Source: Liolophura sinensis (taxonomy: Eukaryota > Mollusca > Polyplacophora > Chitonida > Chitonidae). From it: a DNA stretch of 64,000 bases. Positions 1 through 10,541 of this stretch are shown one piece after another (the first letter of the stretch is position 1; each line of letters begins with the position of its first letter). The position numbers and the translations under genes were made by a program. Below the pieces are notes generated by a model. It ran no database searches. It saw only the letters and a program-made list of their open reading frames with translations, and had not been told where the DNA came from. The stretch covers positions 11,880,706 to 11,944,705 of the forward strand of contig NC_088296.1 of NCBI RefSeq assembly GCF_032854445.1. Direction: 5' to 3'.

Positions 1-2928
1 TGGTTGGACCTTTTTGTCATGAATTGGTTGAACCCTTTTGTCATGAATTGGTTGGAAACTATTGTCATGAATTGGTTGGACCTTTTTGTCATGAATTGGT
101 TGGACCCTGTTGTCATGAATTGGTTGAACCCTTTTGTCATGAATTGGTTGGACACTTTTGTCATAAATTGGTTGGACCCTTTTGTCATGAATTGGTTGGA
201 CCCTTTTGTCATGAATTGGTTGGACCCTTTTGTCATGAATTGGTTGGACGCTTTTGTCATGAATTGGCTGGACCTTTTTTTTTCATGAATCAGTTGGACA
301 CTTTTGTCATAAATTGGTTGGACCTTTTTGTCATAAATCAGTTGAACCCTTTTGTTATGAATTGTTTGGATCTTTTTTCATGAATCGGTTGGACCTTTTG
401 TCATAAATTGGTTTAACCCTTTTGTCATGAATTGGTTAGACCCTATTGTCATGAATAGGTTGGACTCTTTTGTTATGAATTGGTTGGACCTTTTTGTCAT
501 GAATTGGTTGGACCCTTTTGTCATGAATTGGTTGGACCTTTTTGTCATGAATTGGTTGGACCCTTTTGTCATGAATTGGTTGGACCCTTTTGTCATGAAT
601 TGGTTGGACCTTTTTGTCATGAATTGGTTGGACCCTTTTGTCATGAATTGGTTGGACCTTTAGTAATGAATTGGTTGGACCCTGTTGTCATGAATTGGTT
701 GGACCTTTTTGTCATGAATTGGTTGGACCCTTTTGTTATGAATTGGTTGGACCCTTTTGTCATGAATCGGTTGGATCCTTTTGTCATGAATTGGTTGGAC
801 CTTTTTGTCATGAATTGGTTGGACCCTTTTGTCATGAATTGGTTGTACCATTTTGTCATGAATTGGTTGGACTCCTTTTTCATGAATTGGTTGGACCTTT
901 TTGTCATGAATTGGTTGAACCCTTTTTTCATGAATTGGTTGGACTCTTTTGTCATAAATTGGTTGGACCGTTTTGTTATGAATTGGTTGGACCCTGTTGT
1001 CATGAATTGGTAGGACACTTTTGTCATGCATTGGTTGGACCATTTTGTCATGGATTGGTTGAACCCTTTTGTCATGAAATGGTTGGACCCTGTTGTCATG
1101 AATTGGTTGGACATTTAGTAATGAATTGGTTGGACCCTGTTGTCATGAATTGGTTAGACCCTATTGTCATGAATAGGTTGAACTCTTTTGTCATGAATTG
1201 GTTGGACCCTTTGTTATGAATTGGTTGGACCTTTTTGTCATGAATTGGTTGGACCCTTTTGTCATGAATTGGTTGGACCCTTTTGTCATGAATTGGTTGG
1301 ACCTTTTTGTCATGAATTGGTTGGACCCTTTTGTCATGAATTGGTTGGACTCTTTTTTCATGAATTGGTTGAACCCTTTTGTCATGAATTGGTTGGGCCC
1401 TTTTGTCATGAATTGGTTGGACCTTTTTGTCATGAATTGGTTGGGCCCTTTTGTCATGAATTGGTTGGACTCTTTTTTCATGAATTGGTTGAACCCTTTT
1501 GTCATGAATTGGTTGGACCTTTTTGTCATGAATTGGTTGTACCCTTTTGTTATGAATTGGTTGGACCCTTTTGTCATGAATCGGTTGGACCCTTTTGTCA
1601 TGAATTGGTTGGACCTTTTTGTCATGAATTGGTTGGACCCTGTTGTCATGAATTATTTGAACCCTTTTGTCATGAATTGGTTGGACTCTTTTTTCATGAA
1701 TTGGTTGGACCTTTTTGTCATGAATTGGTTGAACCCTTTTTTCATGAATTGGTTGGACTCTTTTGTCATAAATAGGTTGGACCTTTTTGTTATGAATTGG
1801 TTGGACCCTGTTGTCATGAATTGGTAGGACACTTTTGTCATGCATTGGTTGGACCATTTTGTCATGAATTGGTTGAACCCTTTTGTCATGAAATGGTTGG
1901 ACCCTGTTGTCATGAATTGGTTGGACCTTTAGTAATGAATTGGTTGGACCCTGTTGTCATGAATTGGTTAGACCCTATTGTCATGAATAGGTTGAACTCT
2001 TTTGTCATGAATTGGTTGGACCCTTTGTTATGAATTGGTTGGACTCCTTTGTCATATAATGGTTGGACATTTTGTCATGAATTGGTTCGACCTATTTGTT
2101 ATGAATTGGTTGGACGTATTTGTTATGAATTGGTTGGACCCTGTTGTCATGAATTGGTTGGACCCTGTTGTCATGAAATGGTTGAACTGTTTTGTCATGA
2201 ATTGGTTGAACCCTTTTGTCATGAATTGGTTGGACACTTGTCATAAATTGGTTGGACCTTTTTGTCATGAATTGGTTGGACCTTTTTGTCATGAATTGGT
2301 AGGACACTTTTGTCATGAATTAGTTGGTTACTTTTTCATGAATTGGTTGGACCCTTTTGTCATGAATTGGTTGTACCATTTTGTCATGAATTGGTTGGAC
2401 CCTTTTGTCATGAATTGGTTGGGCCCTTTTCTTCATAAATTACTTGAATCCCTTTTGTCATGAATTGGTTGGACCCTTTTGTTATGAATTGGTTGGACTC
2501 TTTTGTTATGAATTGGTTGAACCCTTTTGTCGTGAATTGGTTGTACCCTTTTGTTATGAATTGGTTGGACCCTTTTGTTATGGATCGGTTGGACCCTTTT
2601 GTTATGAATTGGTTGGGCCCTTTTCTTCATAAATTACTTGAATCCCTTTTGTCATGAATTGGTTGGACCCTTTTGTTATGAATTGGTTGGACTCTTTTGT
2701 TATGAATTGGTTGAACCCTTTTGTCGTGAATTGGTTGTACCCTTTTGTTATGAATTGGTTGGACCCTTTTGTTATGGATCGGTTGGACCCTTTTGTCATG
2801 AATTGGTTGAACCCTTTTGTCATGAATTAGTTGGACCTTTTTGTCATGAATCAGTTGGACTCTTTTGTCATGAATGGGTTGGATCCTATTGTCATGAATT
2901 TGTTGGACCCTTTTGTCATGAAATTTGA
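1..2928. repeat. 24-bp minisatellite array
   Basis: Tandem array of a 24-bp unit close to TTGTCATGAATTGGTTGGAC plus CCTT, running from the window edge to about 2928. Units vary by point changes and small indels. Because 24 is a multiple of three and the unit lacks stops in several frames, four of six frames stay open for long stretches: MNWLDPFV and HELVGPFC on the plus strand, NQFMTKGS and PIHDKRVQ on the minus strand. Higher-order copies are visible: a block at about 1115-1220 recurs at about 1929-2041, and a block starting at 2421 recurs at 2615. I see no start context, splice structure or single preferred frame, so I treat it as non-coding satellite DNA. The left end is outside the window. 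Confidence 0.95.
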
Positions 2929-2955
2929 GTCATTGAGGGCAATCACGTTCTATTA

Positions 2956-3307
2956 CACAGTTGGTAGAGCGTCCGCTTCGGGACGGTTAGATCCAGGGTC
3001 AATCCTTGATCGAGTCACACCTAAGACTTTAAAAGAGCAAGTTGTAACTTCCTCGCTTGGCGTTCAGCATGAAGGGGATAGTGCAACGACTGGTTGACCC
3101 GTATCAGTATAATGGCTCAGGCGGGGCGGCTTACTTGCCTTCGGTAAGTAGTCTCAGTGAAGCAGCACTAAATAAAAGAGCTGTGGAAATACGTCCTGCA
3201 ACAAGGAGGCACATTACACGTGCATGCACCCTAATGATTCCTTCGTCGTCATATGACTGAAAAATTGTTGAGTACGACGTTAAACGCCAAGCACTCACTC
3301 ACTCACT
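2956..3307 (+). mobile_element. Full-length tRNA-derived SINE with target site duplication
   Basis: The head has tRNA-like promoter parts: an A-box-like TTGGTAGAGCGTCC at about 2960 and a B-box-like GGTCAATCC at about 2997. The body ends in the tail TTGAGTACGACGTTAAACGC and an ACTC microsatellite. It is flanked by a perfect direct repeat CACGTTCTATTA at 2944-2955 and 3308-3319, a target site duplication that marks a complete and fairly recent retroposition. Related copies lie in reverse orientation in the last TRIM intron at about 17965 and 39893. It resembles widespread molluscan SINE families, but I do not assign a named family. Confidence 0.88.
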
Positions 3308-3319
3308 CACGTTCTATTA

Positions 3320-3850
3320 ATCAGAATGGATTAGTTTTATTGGAATGTTTGGAATGACGTAGCTGTATTTCATGACCTTGACTAGTTTAGGATTTCTGCC
3401 TTTTTTGACTCCCCTTTTTGTTGTTATTTACAAATATGTGTAGAGCAAGTAAAGACAAAGATCTGACCTTGAAGTGTCCTTGAATTTTGATAAATAGTTA
3501 GGAAAGGTCCCTGCAAAGTTTATGAATTTGTGATCTGAAAAGTGTATGAGCAGTGTGTTGGATTATCTCCCCTTGTGAATAGGACAATAGGACAATAAAC
3601 TTATAGAGAATTATGACAGAAAAACTTAATGGAAAGTGACTCAGATTTTTTTTAAGTTAAGTGAAAATTGATAGGAACTGATTACTCGTTAAACTTAAAG
3701 AAAAAAAAACAGAAAAGAAGGAAAATAAATATAAATCAAGTTAAGTTTGTTTATAACTGTGTGAATTTTCATCATATTCATTTATATTGTAATAAAAAGA
3801 AATAAGAGCTGAGACACATTTTATCATTTATCCATATTAATTATATGAGC
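3320..3850. other. AT-rich non-coding stretch
   Basis: No gene is visible. The first part (about 3309-3430) is a diverged direct copy of about 4350-4460 on the other side of the AAA-ATPase fragment; both carry a diagnostic string close to TTTTGACTCC. The rest is A/T-rich sequence with short runs. Confidence 0.5.
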
Positions 3851-4130
3851 GCTTGTTTCTGGTAATCTTTATTGATGAAATCGACAGCGTCTGTCGTCAG
3901 CGGAGCTCTCGCGAAGAGGAGCACACTCGACGAATCAAAACTGAACTTCTGAAGCAGATGGAAGGGGCAGACAACTCTAACCAGTCTGACAAAATCTTTC
4001 TGCTGTGTGCCAGCCAACAACTGTCCTTGGGAGTTGGACCCGACATTTCTGCGCAGGTTCCAGACGATGATTTACGTCCCCTCACCAGACAAGTACAGCC
4101 ATTATCTGAGTGTCTCAAGTTAAAACTTAC
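3850..4130 (+). pseudogene. AAA-ATPase fragment (katanin/spastin/VPS4-like clade)
   Basis: The plus strand reads FIDEIDSVCRQRSSREEEHT, then RRIKTELLKQMEGAD and IFLLCA. These match the Walker B (FIDEID) and following helices of the meiotic-clade AAA ATPases, which work on microtubules or ESCRT filaments. After IFLLCA the frame breaks: the expected NCPWELDP and LRRFQTMIYVP are readable only in another frame, consistent with about 4 extra bases near 4008-4020. No Walker A exon, start codon or convincing splice site is present. It is a lone, decayed exon-sized remnant outside the TRIM array. The exact subfamily cannot be decided here. Confidence 0.72.
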
Positions 4131-4159
4131 CCTCAATGGCCCATAAATTTTGTCCATGA

Positions 4160-4945
4160 TTAACTTGCCTATTTTGCCTGAGAGGTCTGTTGATTTCAGA
4201 AAGTAGTTTTGATGTTTGCTTGGAACACGGGACGATCAATTCTGCGATATTCTAATGGAAAATTGTAAGTTTCAGCACCAAAAATAACATTTTGTGACAT
4301 TTATTTTCCTCTACAAATGAACTTTTGTGGAAGATATTTCCGCAAAAGGGGAATCACATTTTATTGATCAGAATAGATTTTGAGTGTTTAGAATGACCTA
4401 CATGTAGGACTATTTTATAAACTAGTTTTAGTTTTCTATCTCTTTTGACTCCACATTTTGCTTGACTCTTACTGATTCATCCATCTTATGGGACCACTAA
4501 AGATTTTTTGTGAAGTTTGTTTAATTTCGTATCAGAAAAACTGACGTGTTGGCATCAAAAGTATCATTTAAGGCCTTTATGTGCTTCTGAAAGTGCCTTT
4601 TTACTAGTCTGCCATACTTTAAGCAAAATAAAGTGTTTCAGTTTTGACAGTACTATTTAGATGTATTTATTGAGTTTCTCAGAATATATCAAAATGATAC
4701 AAGGGAAATATTTTTTGAGTACGGCGTAAAACACCAATCAGATAGATAAATATATCAAAATGACACAGCATAAGAAGAACTGGAATGGTCGGGAAATTAG
4801 GAAAGATTCACCTAGTTTTGGACAAAATCAGGATTTACTGTAATCGAAATTTAGGGATAGTGATGTTGCTTTTGTGATCAAATGATCAGGATTTGAGGCA
4901 TTGAGTTCATGCAAGTGTCAAAACTTCAAACATCTGACTTGAAAT
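4160..4945. other. No gene seen; SINE tail fragment
   Basis: AT-rich sequence without a supportable reading frame. At about 4713-4732 there is an isolated SINE-type 3' tail (TTTTTGAGTACGGCGTAAAA), a remnant of an older insertion. About 4350-4460 is the second copy of the diverged direct repeat described for 3309-3430. Confidence 0.45.
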
Positions 4946-4949
4946 GATC

Positions 4950-5115
4950 CGTTATGGTCAGTAGTCCCACGGCCAGTCCTGGGTCAGATCACACCTAAGA
5001 CCTTAAAGAGGAAGTTGTGACTTCGCTTGGCATTGAGCATTGAAGGGAAGTACAACGACTGGTTGGCTCATATCAGTATAATGGCTCAGGAGGGGCGGCC
5101 TACTTGCCTTACTCA
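4950..5115 (+). mobile_element. Partial SINE, same type as 2956-3307
   Basis: The segment aligns by eye with the middle of the full SINE upstream: TCACACCTAAGACCTTAAAG, then the CAACGACTGGTTG and ATCAGTATAATGGCTCAGG blocks, ending near an ACTC run. Head and 3' tail are missing and small deletions are visible, so this is an older truncated copy. Confidence 0.75.
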
Positions 5116-5454
5116 CTCACTGCATCTAAAATTACATCTGTTTCAGCGAAGTGTTGGGTCAAATACCCGCACAGGTTTTGAGTTGAAAGTCATATACTGT
5201 CAGACCAGTCTTCATTTTGATTAAACCCCTCTCTGAAAATACATCTTGGTTTGATATTCTCTGCATAAAAATGGACCGAAATTCCTCTGCAGTGTATACT
5301 GCACTATTCTGTCAAAAACCTTGTAAGACCTTCAGTATTTTCCCCTAAAAACTTCAGGTTCAAAAAATATCATGAAATACTACTTTCAGTACATTTATTT
5401 GTCTCTAATTTACTTCAAAACTTGATAACTTCAAAACTTGGCTTTGAAGACCTT

Positions 5455-5722
5455 TAAAGGCTTTGAGACTGAGGTGGTTAGCAAGCCAGCAAAGCACAAT
5501 GACCCAGGAGCCTCTCACCATTGTGGTAAATGAGTTCAAGTCCATCTCATGCTGGCTTTCTTTCCGGCTGTATGTGGGAAGGCCTGGCAGCAACCTGTGG
5601 ATGGTCCTGGGATTCCCCAAAGTTTGCCTTGTTTCCTCGCACCATAATGTTGGCTGCCGTCGTACACGTGAAATATTCTTGAGTACGGCGTAAAACACCA
5701 ATCAAATAAATCAGATTTATAA
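5455..5722 (+). mobile_element. tRNA-derived SINE (second head type)
   Basis: The head GAGGTGGTTAGC and the block GAGTTCAAGTCC are A- and B-box-like Pol III promoter parts. The body matches the 27005-27276 element in reverse, and the 3' end reads TTCTTGAGTACGGCGTAAAA CACC followed by CAAATAAAT. A candidate 13-bp flanking repeat ATAACTTCAAAAC occurs at 5425-5437 and 5723-5735, but about 20 bp separate it from the expected head, so the left end is less certain. Confidence 0.78.
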
Positions 5723-5844
5723 ATAACTTCAAAACAGTTTACTGCATGCATGCTCTAAAATTGTTACCATGCTAAATTCTTATCATAGGAATTTTCGTTT
5801 TAATACTGGTACTTAAGAGGTGTCCTAGACTTTCATGACAAATT

Positions 5845-5968
5845 TATTTATTTATTTATTTATTTGATTGGTGTTTTACGCAGTACTCAAGAATATTTCA
5901 CTTATACGACGGCGACCAGCAATATGGTGGAAGAAAACCGGACAGAGCCCGGGGGAAACCCACGACCA
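5845..5968 (-). mobile_element. Truncated SINE at the left boundary of the tandem array
   Basis: On the minus strand this is the 3' half of the second SINE type, from its ATTT-rich tail to a truncation point at CACGACCAAT. The same SINE with the same truncation point starts unit 2 (32421) and unit 3 (54399). Sequence left of position about 5870 is unique to this copy; sequence to the right is shared by all three units. Confidence 0.85.
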
Positions 5969-6329
5969 ATGACAAATTTAAAAATCAGTTCTTAAATATA
6001 AGCTCAGGAATTATTAAAGAACTACTTCTATGAGTGTCAAGACTTGTAGGCCTAAATGATAAGGATTGAGATAGTCTGAATTTCTTTACTAAATTCATCC
6101 ATGCTTTAACGCCAGCAAAACTTCCCATCGTGTGCTCTCCTTGTCTTCTGGGCCAGTTCAAAAGTGTTTTAGCCGATAGTGGTATTAAGGCATATTTTAT
6201 ATTTAAATTTTTACCCGCACTCAGTAGCCAATGTTGTTCTCCAAAGTCAGAGTATAACAGCAGCAGTTTTAATTCATATTTAATCCAATGGTACATATTT
6301 TTTTTTGGTGAAGTACAAAATTGAAGACT

Positions 6330-6520
6330 AAATTGGTTGTTCAAAACTGGTTTAAGACTTAATACCAGATTTAACTATAAGTCAAGTGAAGACTTGACTT
6401 ATAGTTAAATTTACACCTGGGATTAACTCAAGTCTTCAGTTTTACACCTGGGATTAAGATAAATCTTTCATCAATAAATAATCCCAGTTTAACTTAATCC
6501 TACTTAACTCAAAAATAATT
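6330..6520. repeat. MITE-like region with perfect 19-bp hairpin
   Basis: Arms at 6369-6387 and 6392-6410 are perfect reverse complements (arm ATTTAACTATAAGTCAAGT) around the loop GAAG. The surrounding sequence repeats the motif TTACACCTGGGATTA twice and ends in TTAATCCTACTTAACTC. The unit 3 counterpart at about 54895-54925 has one arm only, so the hairpin is a difference between the copies. Confidence 0.7.
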
Positions 6521-6543
6521 GCGTAACAGTATATGAACTCAAT

Positions 6544-7049
6544 ATGATGCAGAATTTGGACAACTGTATTGGCTGCTGGATTTGGCTAAAGTCTGAAATA
6601 GAAAGTGATTCATTGCAGAAGACGTTAGAAAAGTTTGTTTGTGAGCTGTATGGCTGGGTTGACTCGGACTCAGATGTGGACAGGTCACTGATTGTAAATT
6701 GCCACCAAATGCAGACAACCTATATTTACATGCTATGAGGGCAAATTACCAAACAAAAGTCTACAGATCTTGTTTGAAACAAAACATCTGTGCTCCTAGT
6801 CCAACAGATCATGGCTGGAAGATAACAGACTCCAAGCTCAGTATCCGTTGGTCCACTATGCCCGTAGCACCAGACCAGGTTCTTAAGAAAGTCAGTTGTG
6901 GCTGTCAGAAGAGTTCTTGCGATTTTCTTTAATGTTCATGTAAGAAGGCTGGTATGGACTGTACAGATATGTGTCAATGTAGCGGATGCCAAAATCGTCA
7001 GAACATTAATCTGCAGGAAGACAGTGACGGTGATAACTCCGCTGATTAG
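6544..7049 (+). pseudogene. Broken CXC (tesmin-like) domain coding remnant
   Basis: The readable protein contains LEKFVCELYGW, then LYLHAMRANYQTKVYRSCLK, PSPTDHGWKI and SIRW, followed by a cysteine-rich CGCQKSSC and CSCKKAGMDCTDMCQCSGCQ. This order matches a multi-copy metazoan protein family with a C-terminal cysteine-rich CXC region, usually uncharacterised and apparently linked to transposable elements (recalled, not searched). An in-frame TAA at 6930-6932 splits the cysteine region, and 38 further codons run to a TAG at 7047-7049. An 11-bp insertion relative to unit 3, near 6660-6672, also breaks the upstream frame. Confidence 0.75.
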
Positions 7050-7329
7050 AACTCTTATTATTGCTGTCTTAAAAATACTGTTTACAAATTGTGTGACTGG
7101 TTGCATTTCAGTTCACAATGACTGGCTACACTGCTTTTTTTTTTTGTTGTTGAATGTAGAATAACAGATGAAGTCACAGTCTTCGGCCTTTATGTGTATT
7201 CTAGCATTTACTTGACAGGTTACTTTGAAACCAAGATCTTCTGTTTTTCAGTTATGGATATTTCTAGTACCAGTAATTAAGTTTTTGACAGTAAATATTC
7301 TGTGTAAATAAATAGATTGTGGCCATATG

Positions 7330-7665
7330 CCATTATGTACCATATGAGACGTGGTTTCAATCCCATTCTCGGACAGGGAGCTTTCGAGGCTCCCCCGCTT
7401 CCATTGTTTGTGGTGCCTTGGTAGCAATAAGTGATGGAGGGTGCTCTTTTGTGGGTGGTGTTACATGCAGCCGTTCGTTGGACATCCCCTGCTGTCCACC
7501 ACTGTGACATACGCTAGTGTGTCAGATGTGGGAGAGTCAGTTACTCGCCAAAGGTCGGTGGTTTACAGCGGGCACTTCGCTTTCCTCCACCAATAAAGTC
7601 TGTCCGTCATCACATAAGTGAAAAATTCTTGAGTATGACGTTAAACAACAATCCAAAACAAAAAA
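7330..7665 (+). mobile_element. SINE-like element, third head type
   Basis: A B-box-like GTGGTTTCAATCCC lies at about 7350, and the 3' end reads GAAAAATTCTTGAGTATGAC followed by GTTAAACAACAATCC, the same tail class as the other SINEs. The body differs from both other types. An A-rich run follows. A matching copy lies in unit 3 at about 55797-56125, so the insertion predates the duplication. Confidence 0.65.
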
Positions 7666-7669
7666 AAAA

Positions 7670-9784
7670 GAAGATAAAGGACAGCTAATGGTGTGAACTT
7701 TCTCTTACATGCTGAAAGCAACTATTTCATGATGTCGTCATGAACGTCAATGACGCATGTAAAATTCTTCGACAAACATATATCCTAGCAGGTGTAATTT
7801 ACAAAATATATTGAAACTTAACCTGTACAGCTACTCAAGGGTTGTTATGTTTATAAACCATGTGTTTCTAGGTACGTGTCAGGTGAGATTCATGAAGTAT
7901 TTGATTGGTGTACCGTTTCAAAATAGCGTATACAATTCAGTTCTGAGAAAAAACAACTCCTCCTTCAATGCTTGGTTTTCATTAGTGAACAAATATTTTC
8001 AGTCGAACACTGGTGATTCTGAACAAGGCTTTCACGGGGAACATTTTGATATAAAATTCGTGTATTTAGACTTTCAGGCTGAAGCACTTCAAATTTCTAA
8101 GCCCTTTGACAGATTCGGCCCATGGCCTACATGCAGTATTAGCTATTACATTTTCGAACAACTGGGCCGGGACTCGAACTATCTGACCCACAATTTAACA
8201 ACGGTCACACACGTGCGTGTATACATGTAGGGAGCACTCATCAGATCTGCTATACATACTCTCCGACATTATAAACAGGGCGTAATCATACATTGCGAGA
8301 CCTTTCCGCTATCCCGAGAAATGACAGCTCCCGTAGGCCCAAATCGATCGTTCCTTCAAGACGACCAATCACTGTGGAAGTCTTCGTCACGGGATCTAGC
8401 GTTACGACGTGTGCAAATAACAAGTTGGTTGACTTTGTGCAGAGTGTTTGCATTTGTTGGAAAGCGATAGAGACTATTTTGGAGGACAGAGGATTCTCTT
8501 CACTGACAGATACTGAGGGAGCGATAAAATCTGCACTGGTGAAAAGAATGCAACACTGACACTGTCTTGACAAATTCATTTCCATCAGCGGTTCGGTGGG
8601 TAACAAACAGACCACAAGACGAGGTCACGCCTTCTGGTGAGTAAAATTGACATCAGAATAAACATTCTCTTAGATTTGTGTGTCAGTAAAATGTGACCAG
8701 AGCTGTGTATACGTCAAAGACTCTTGTTACTGAACGATGATTTAGTAATTTTTCTGTTGGGCGCCTTCAATTGTTGAGGTCATTTGCTCGAAACGAAAGT
8801 GAAAGTAACTGCCGGTAGGGCCTATATGAGTGATTGAAATATTATATGTTTTGAACGAATTTATGACATCAAGTTAGTGGTCTTACATAAATTGAAGGAT
8901 CCTGTGCTTGCGTGGGCGGGCGTGTTGGAGATTGTATGTATTCTTATACTACTAAACCGGCTTAATTGAGTTGCTTTGGCAAATTACTATTTTCACTTTC
9001 TTTTTGTACCGGGATTAACTTAATGAGTTTAGAACAACACTGGTTGCTCAATAAAACATACTGCTACAAAACACTACAGTAGAAGTAGCTCAATTAAATT
9101 CAACAATTTCAAATTTTTCACCGTACCGGTATCACATTTAATTTAATTGAGTTACACTGTACTTTCATTGACCGAGTGTTATACATTCGCCTGGTTATAT
9201 TTGGACGGTACCTGGATAGTCATGGATTGCTTCCATCCAACCCTGAAGGATATACTTCGTAAAATGTCGAAGAACAGTCGATTCCTAACCTTTACTGCCT
9301 GTCCAGTTACTCCTTCATGATGCTTATAGGCTGCTATGCTGCCAGGCATATCATCCTAAAGGTAAATCGCCATCGGGAATCGTACAATTAATGTATAGTG
9401 CAAGTAAAATTTGAAGCGAAAAATCAGACCTGCCATTAATTAGTCAATGGAGACCTGTATGATCTACCGTTAATTCAGAATACTGACTTGGGGACACATA
9501 AATGCCATAAATGATAATTGTGTGGCCAAGACTTAAGTTTTCCTGAATTTCACAAGGTGAAATCAGGTGAGTTAATCAAGCAAAATTTGTCGCTTGAAAA
9601 ATGCTAAACTTTAGGTAAAATGCAGTACATATTTACATTCACTTTAACTGCATCATTATTGTTGGTGTGCTCAGTTAGCATCAACTTTGGACTTTTAATT
9701 CTTTTAATTTCATTAATTTCTTAAGTGTGCCCCTTAATTAATTTGAAATGAAGGCCAATACGGGGTACAATTTCTACATGCTCT
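7670..9784. other. No supportable gene
   Basis: Small open frames occur at 7811-8230 (139 codons, non-ATG start) and around 8286-8615 on both strands. They stay open in unit 3, but the few differences I checked in the first frame mostly change amino acids and I recognise no domain. A tRNA B-box-like block (AGTTCGAGTCC on the minus strand, about 8170) suggests another old tRNA-derived fragment. The remainder is AT-rich. Confidence 0.45.
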
Positions 9785-10541
9785 AACTGTCACCTCAATG
9801 AAGAGCAACTGAGAGACCATCACCCTATAATGACTGTGGCCTCAATAAAGAGGAACTGAGAGATAGTCGCCCTGTAATAACTGTGACTTCAGTGAAGAGC
9901 AACTTAGAGACAATCACCCTATAAAACTGTGATTTCAATGAAGAGCAACTGAGAGACAGTAACCCTATAATAACTGTGACCTCAATGAAGAGCAACTGAG
10001 AGACAATCACCCTATAATAACTGTTACCTCAATGAAGAGAAACTGAGAGACAATCACCCTATAATAACTGTAACCTCAAGGAAGAGCAACTGAGAAACAA
10101 TCACCCCATAATAATTGTGACCTCAGTGAAGAGCAACTGAGAGACAATCACCATATAATAACTGTGACCTCGATAAAGAGCAACTGAGAAACAATCGCCC
10201 CATAATAATTGTGACCTCAGTGAAGAGCAACTAAAAGACAATCGCCCCATGATAACTGTGACCTCAATGAATAGCAACTGAGAGACAATCACCCAATAAC
10301 GACTGTGACCTCAATAAAGAGCAACTGAGAGACAATCACCCTATAATAACTGTGACCTCAATGAAGAGCAACTGAGAGATAGTCACCCTGTAATGACTGT
10401 GACCTTAATGAATAGCAACTGAGAGACAATCACCCTATAATAACTGTGACCTCATTGAAGAGGAACTGAGAGACAATCACCCTATAATGACTGCGACCTC
10501 AATGACGAGCAACTGAGAGACAATCACCCTTTAATAACTGT
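9785..10541. repeat. 47-bp minisatellite, unit 1
   Basis: About 16 tandem units of 47 bp built on TGTGACCTCAATGAAGAGCA and ACTGAGAGACAATCACCCTA. The spacing is clear at 10321 and 10368. The array is missing from unit 2 (inside its deletion) and longer in unit 3 (58240-59167). Confidence 0.95.

Noticed and set aside
4-2463. Many long open frames on both strands in the first 2.9 kb
   Set aside because: They are products of a 24-bp repeat lacking stops in several frames; units contain frame-breaking indels and no frame is favoured.
1-2928. CRISPR-like array
   Set aside because: The units are contiguous 24-bp tandem repeats without unique spacers, in a eukaryotic genome.
2956-3010. Genuine tRNA gene
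   Set aside because: Only A- and B-box-like parts at the SINE head are present; no cloverleaf with paired acceptor ends.
7811-8230. 139-codon frame conserved in unit 3 (56276-56695)
   Set aside because: The start is not ATG, most of the few differences I checked change amino acids, no domain is visible, and the 3' part holds a tRNA B-box-like block; the open frame is probably chance.
8286-8615. Overlapping frames on both strands, also in unit 3
   Set aside because: No recognised domain, no splice context, and both strands are open, so a gene cannot be supported.
9825-10292. Minus-strand repeat frames (SQLLFIEVTVI)
   Set aside because: They derive from the 47-bp minisatellite and hold no conserved single frame.
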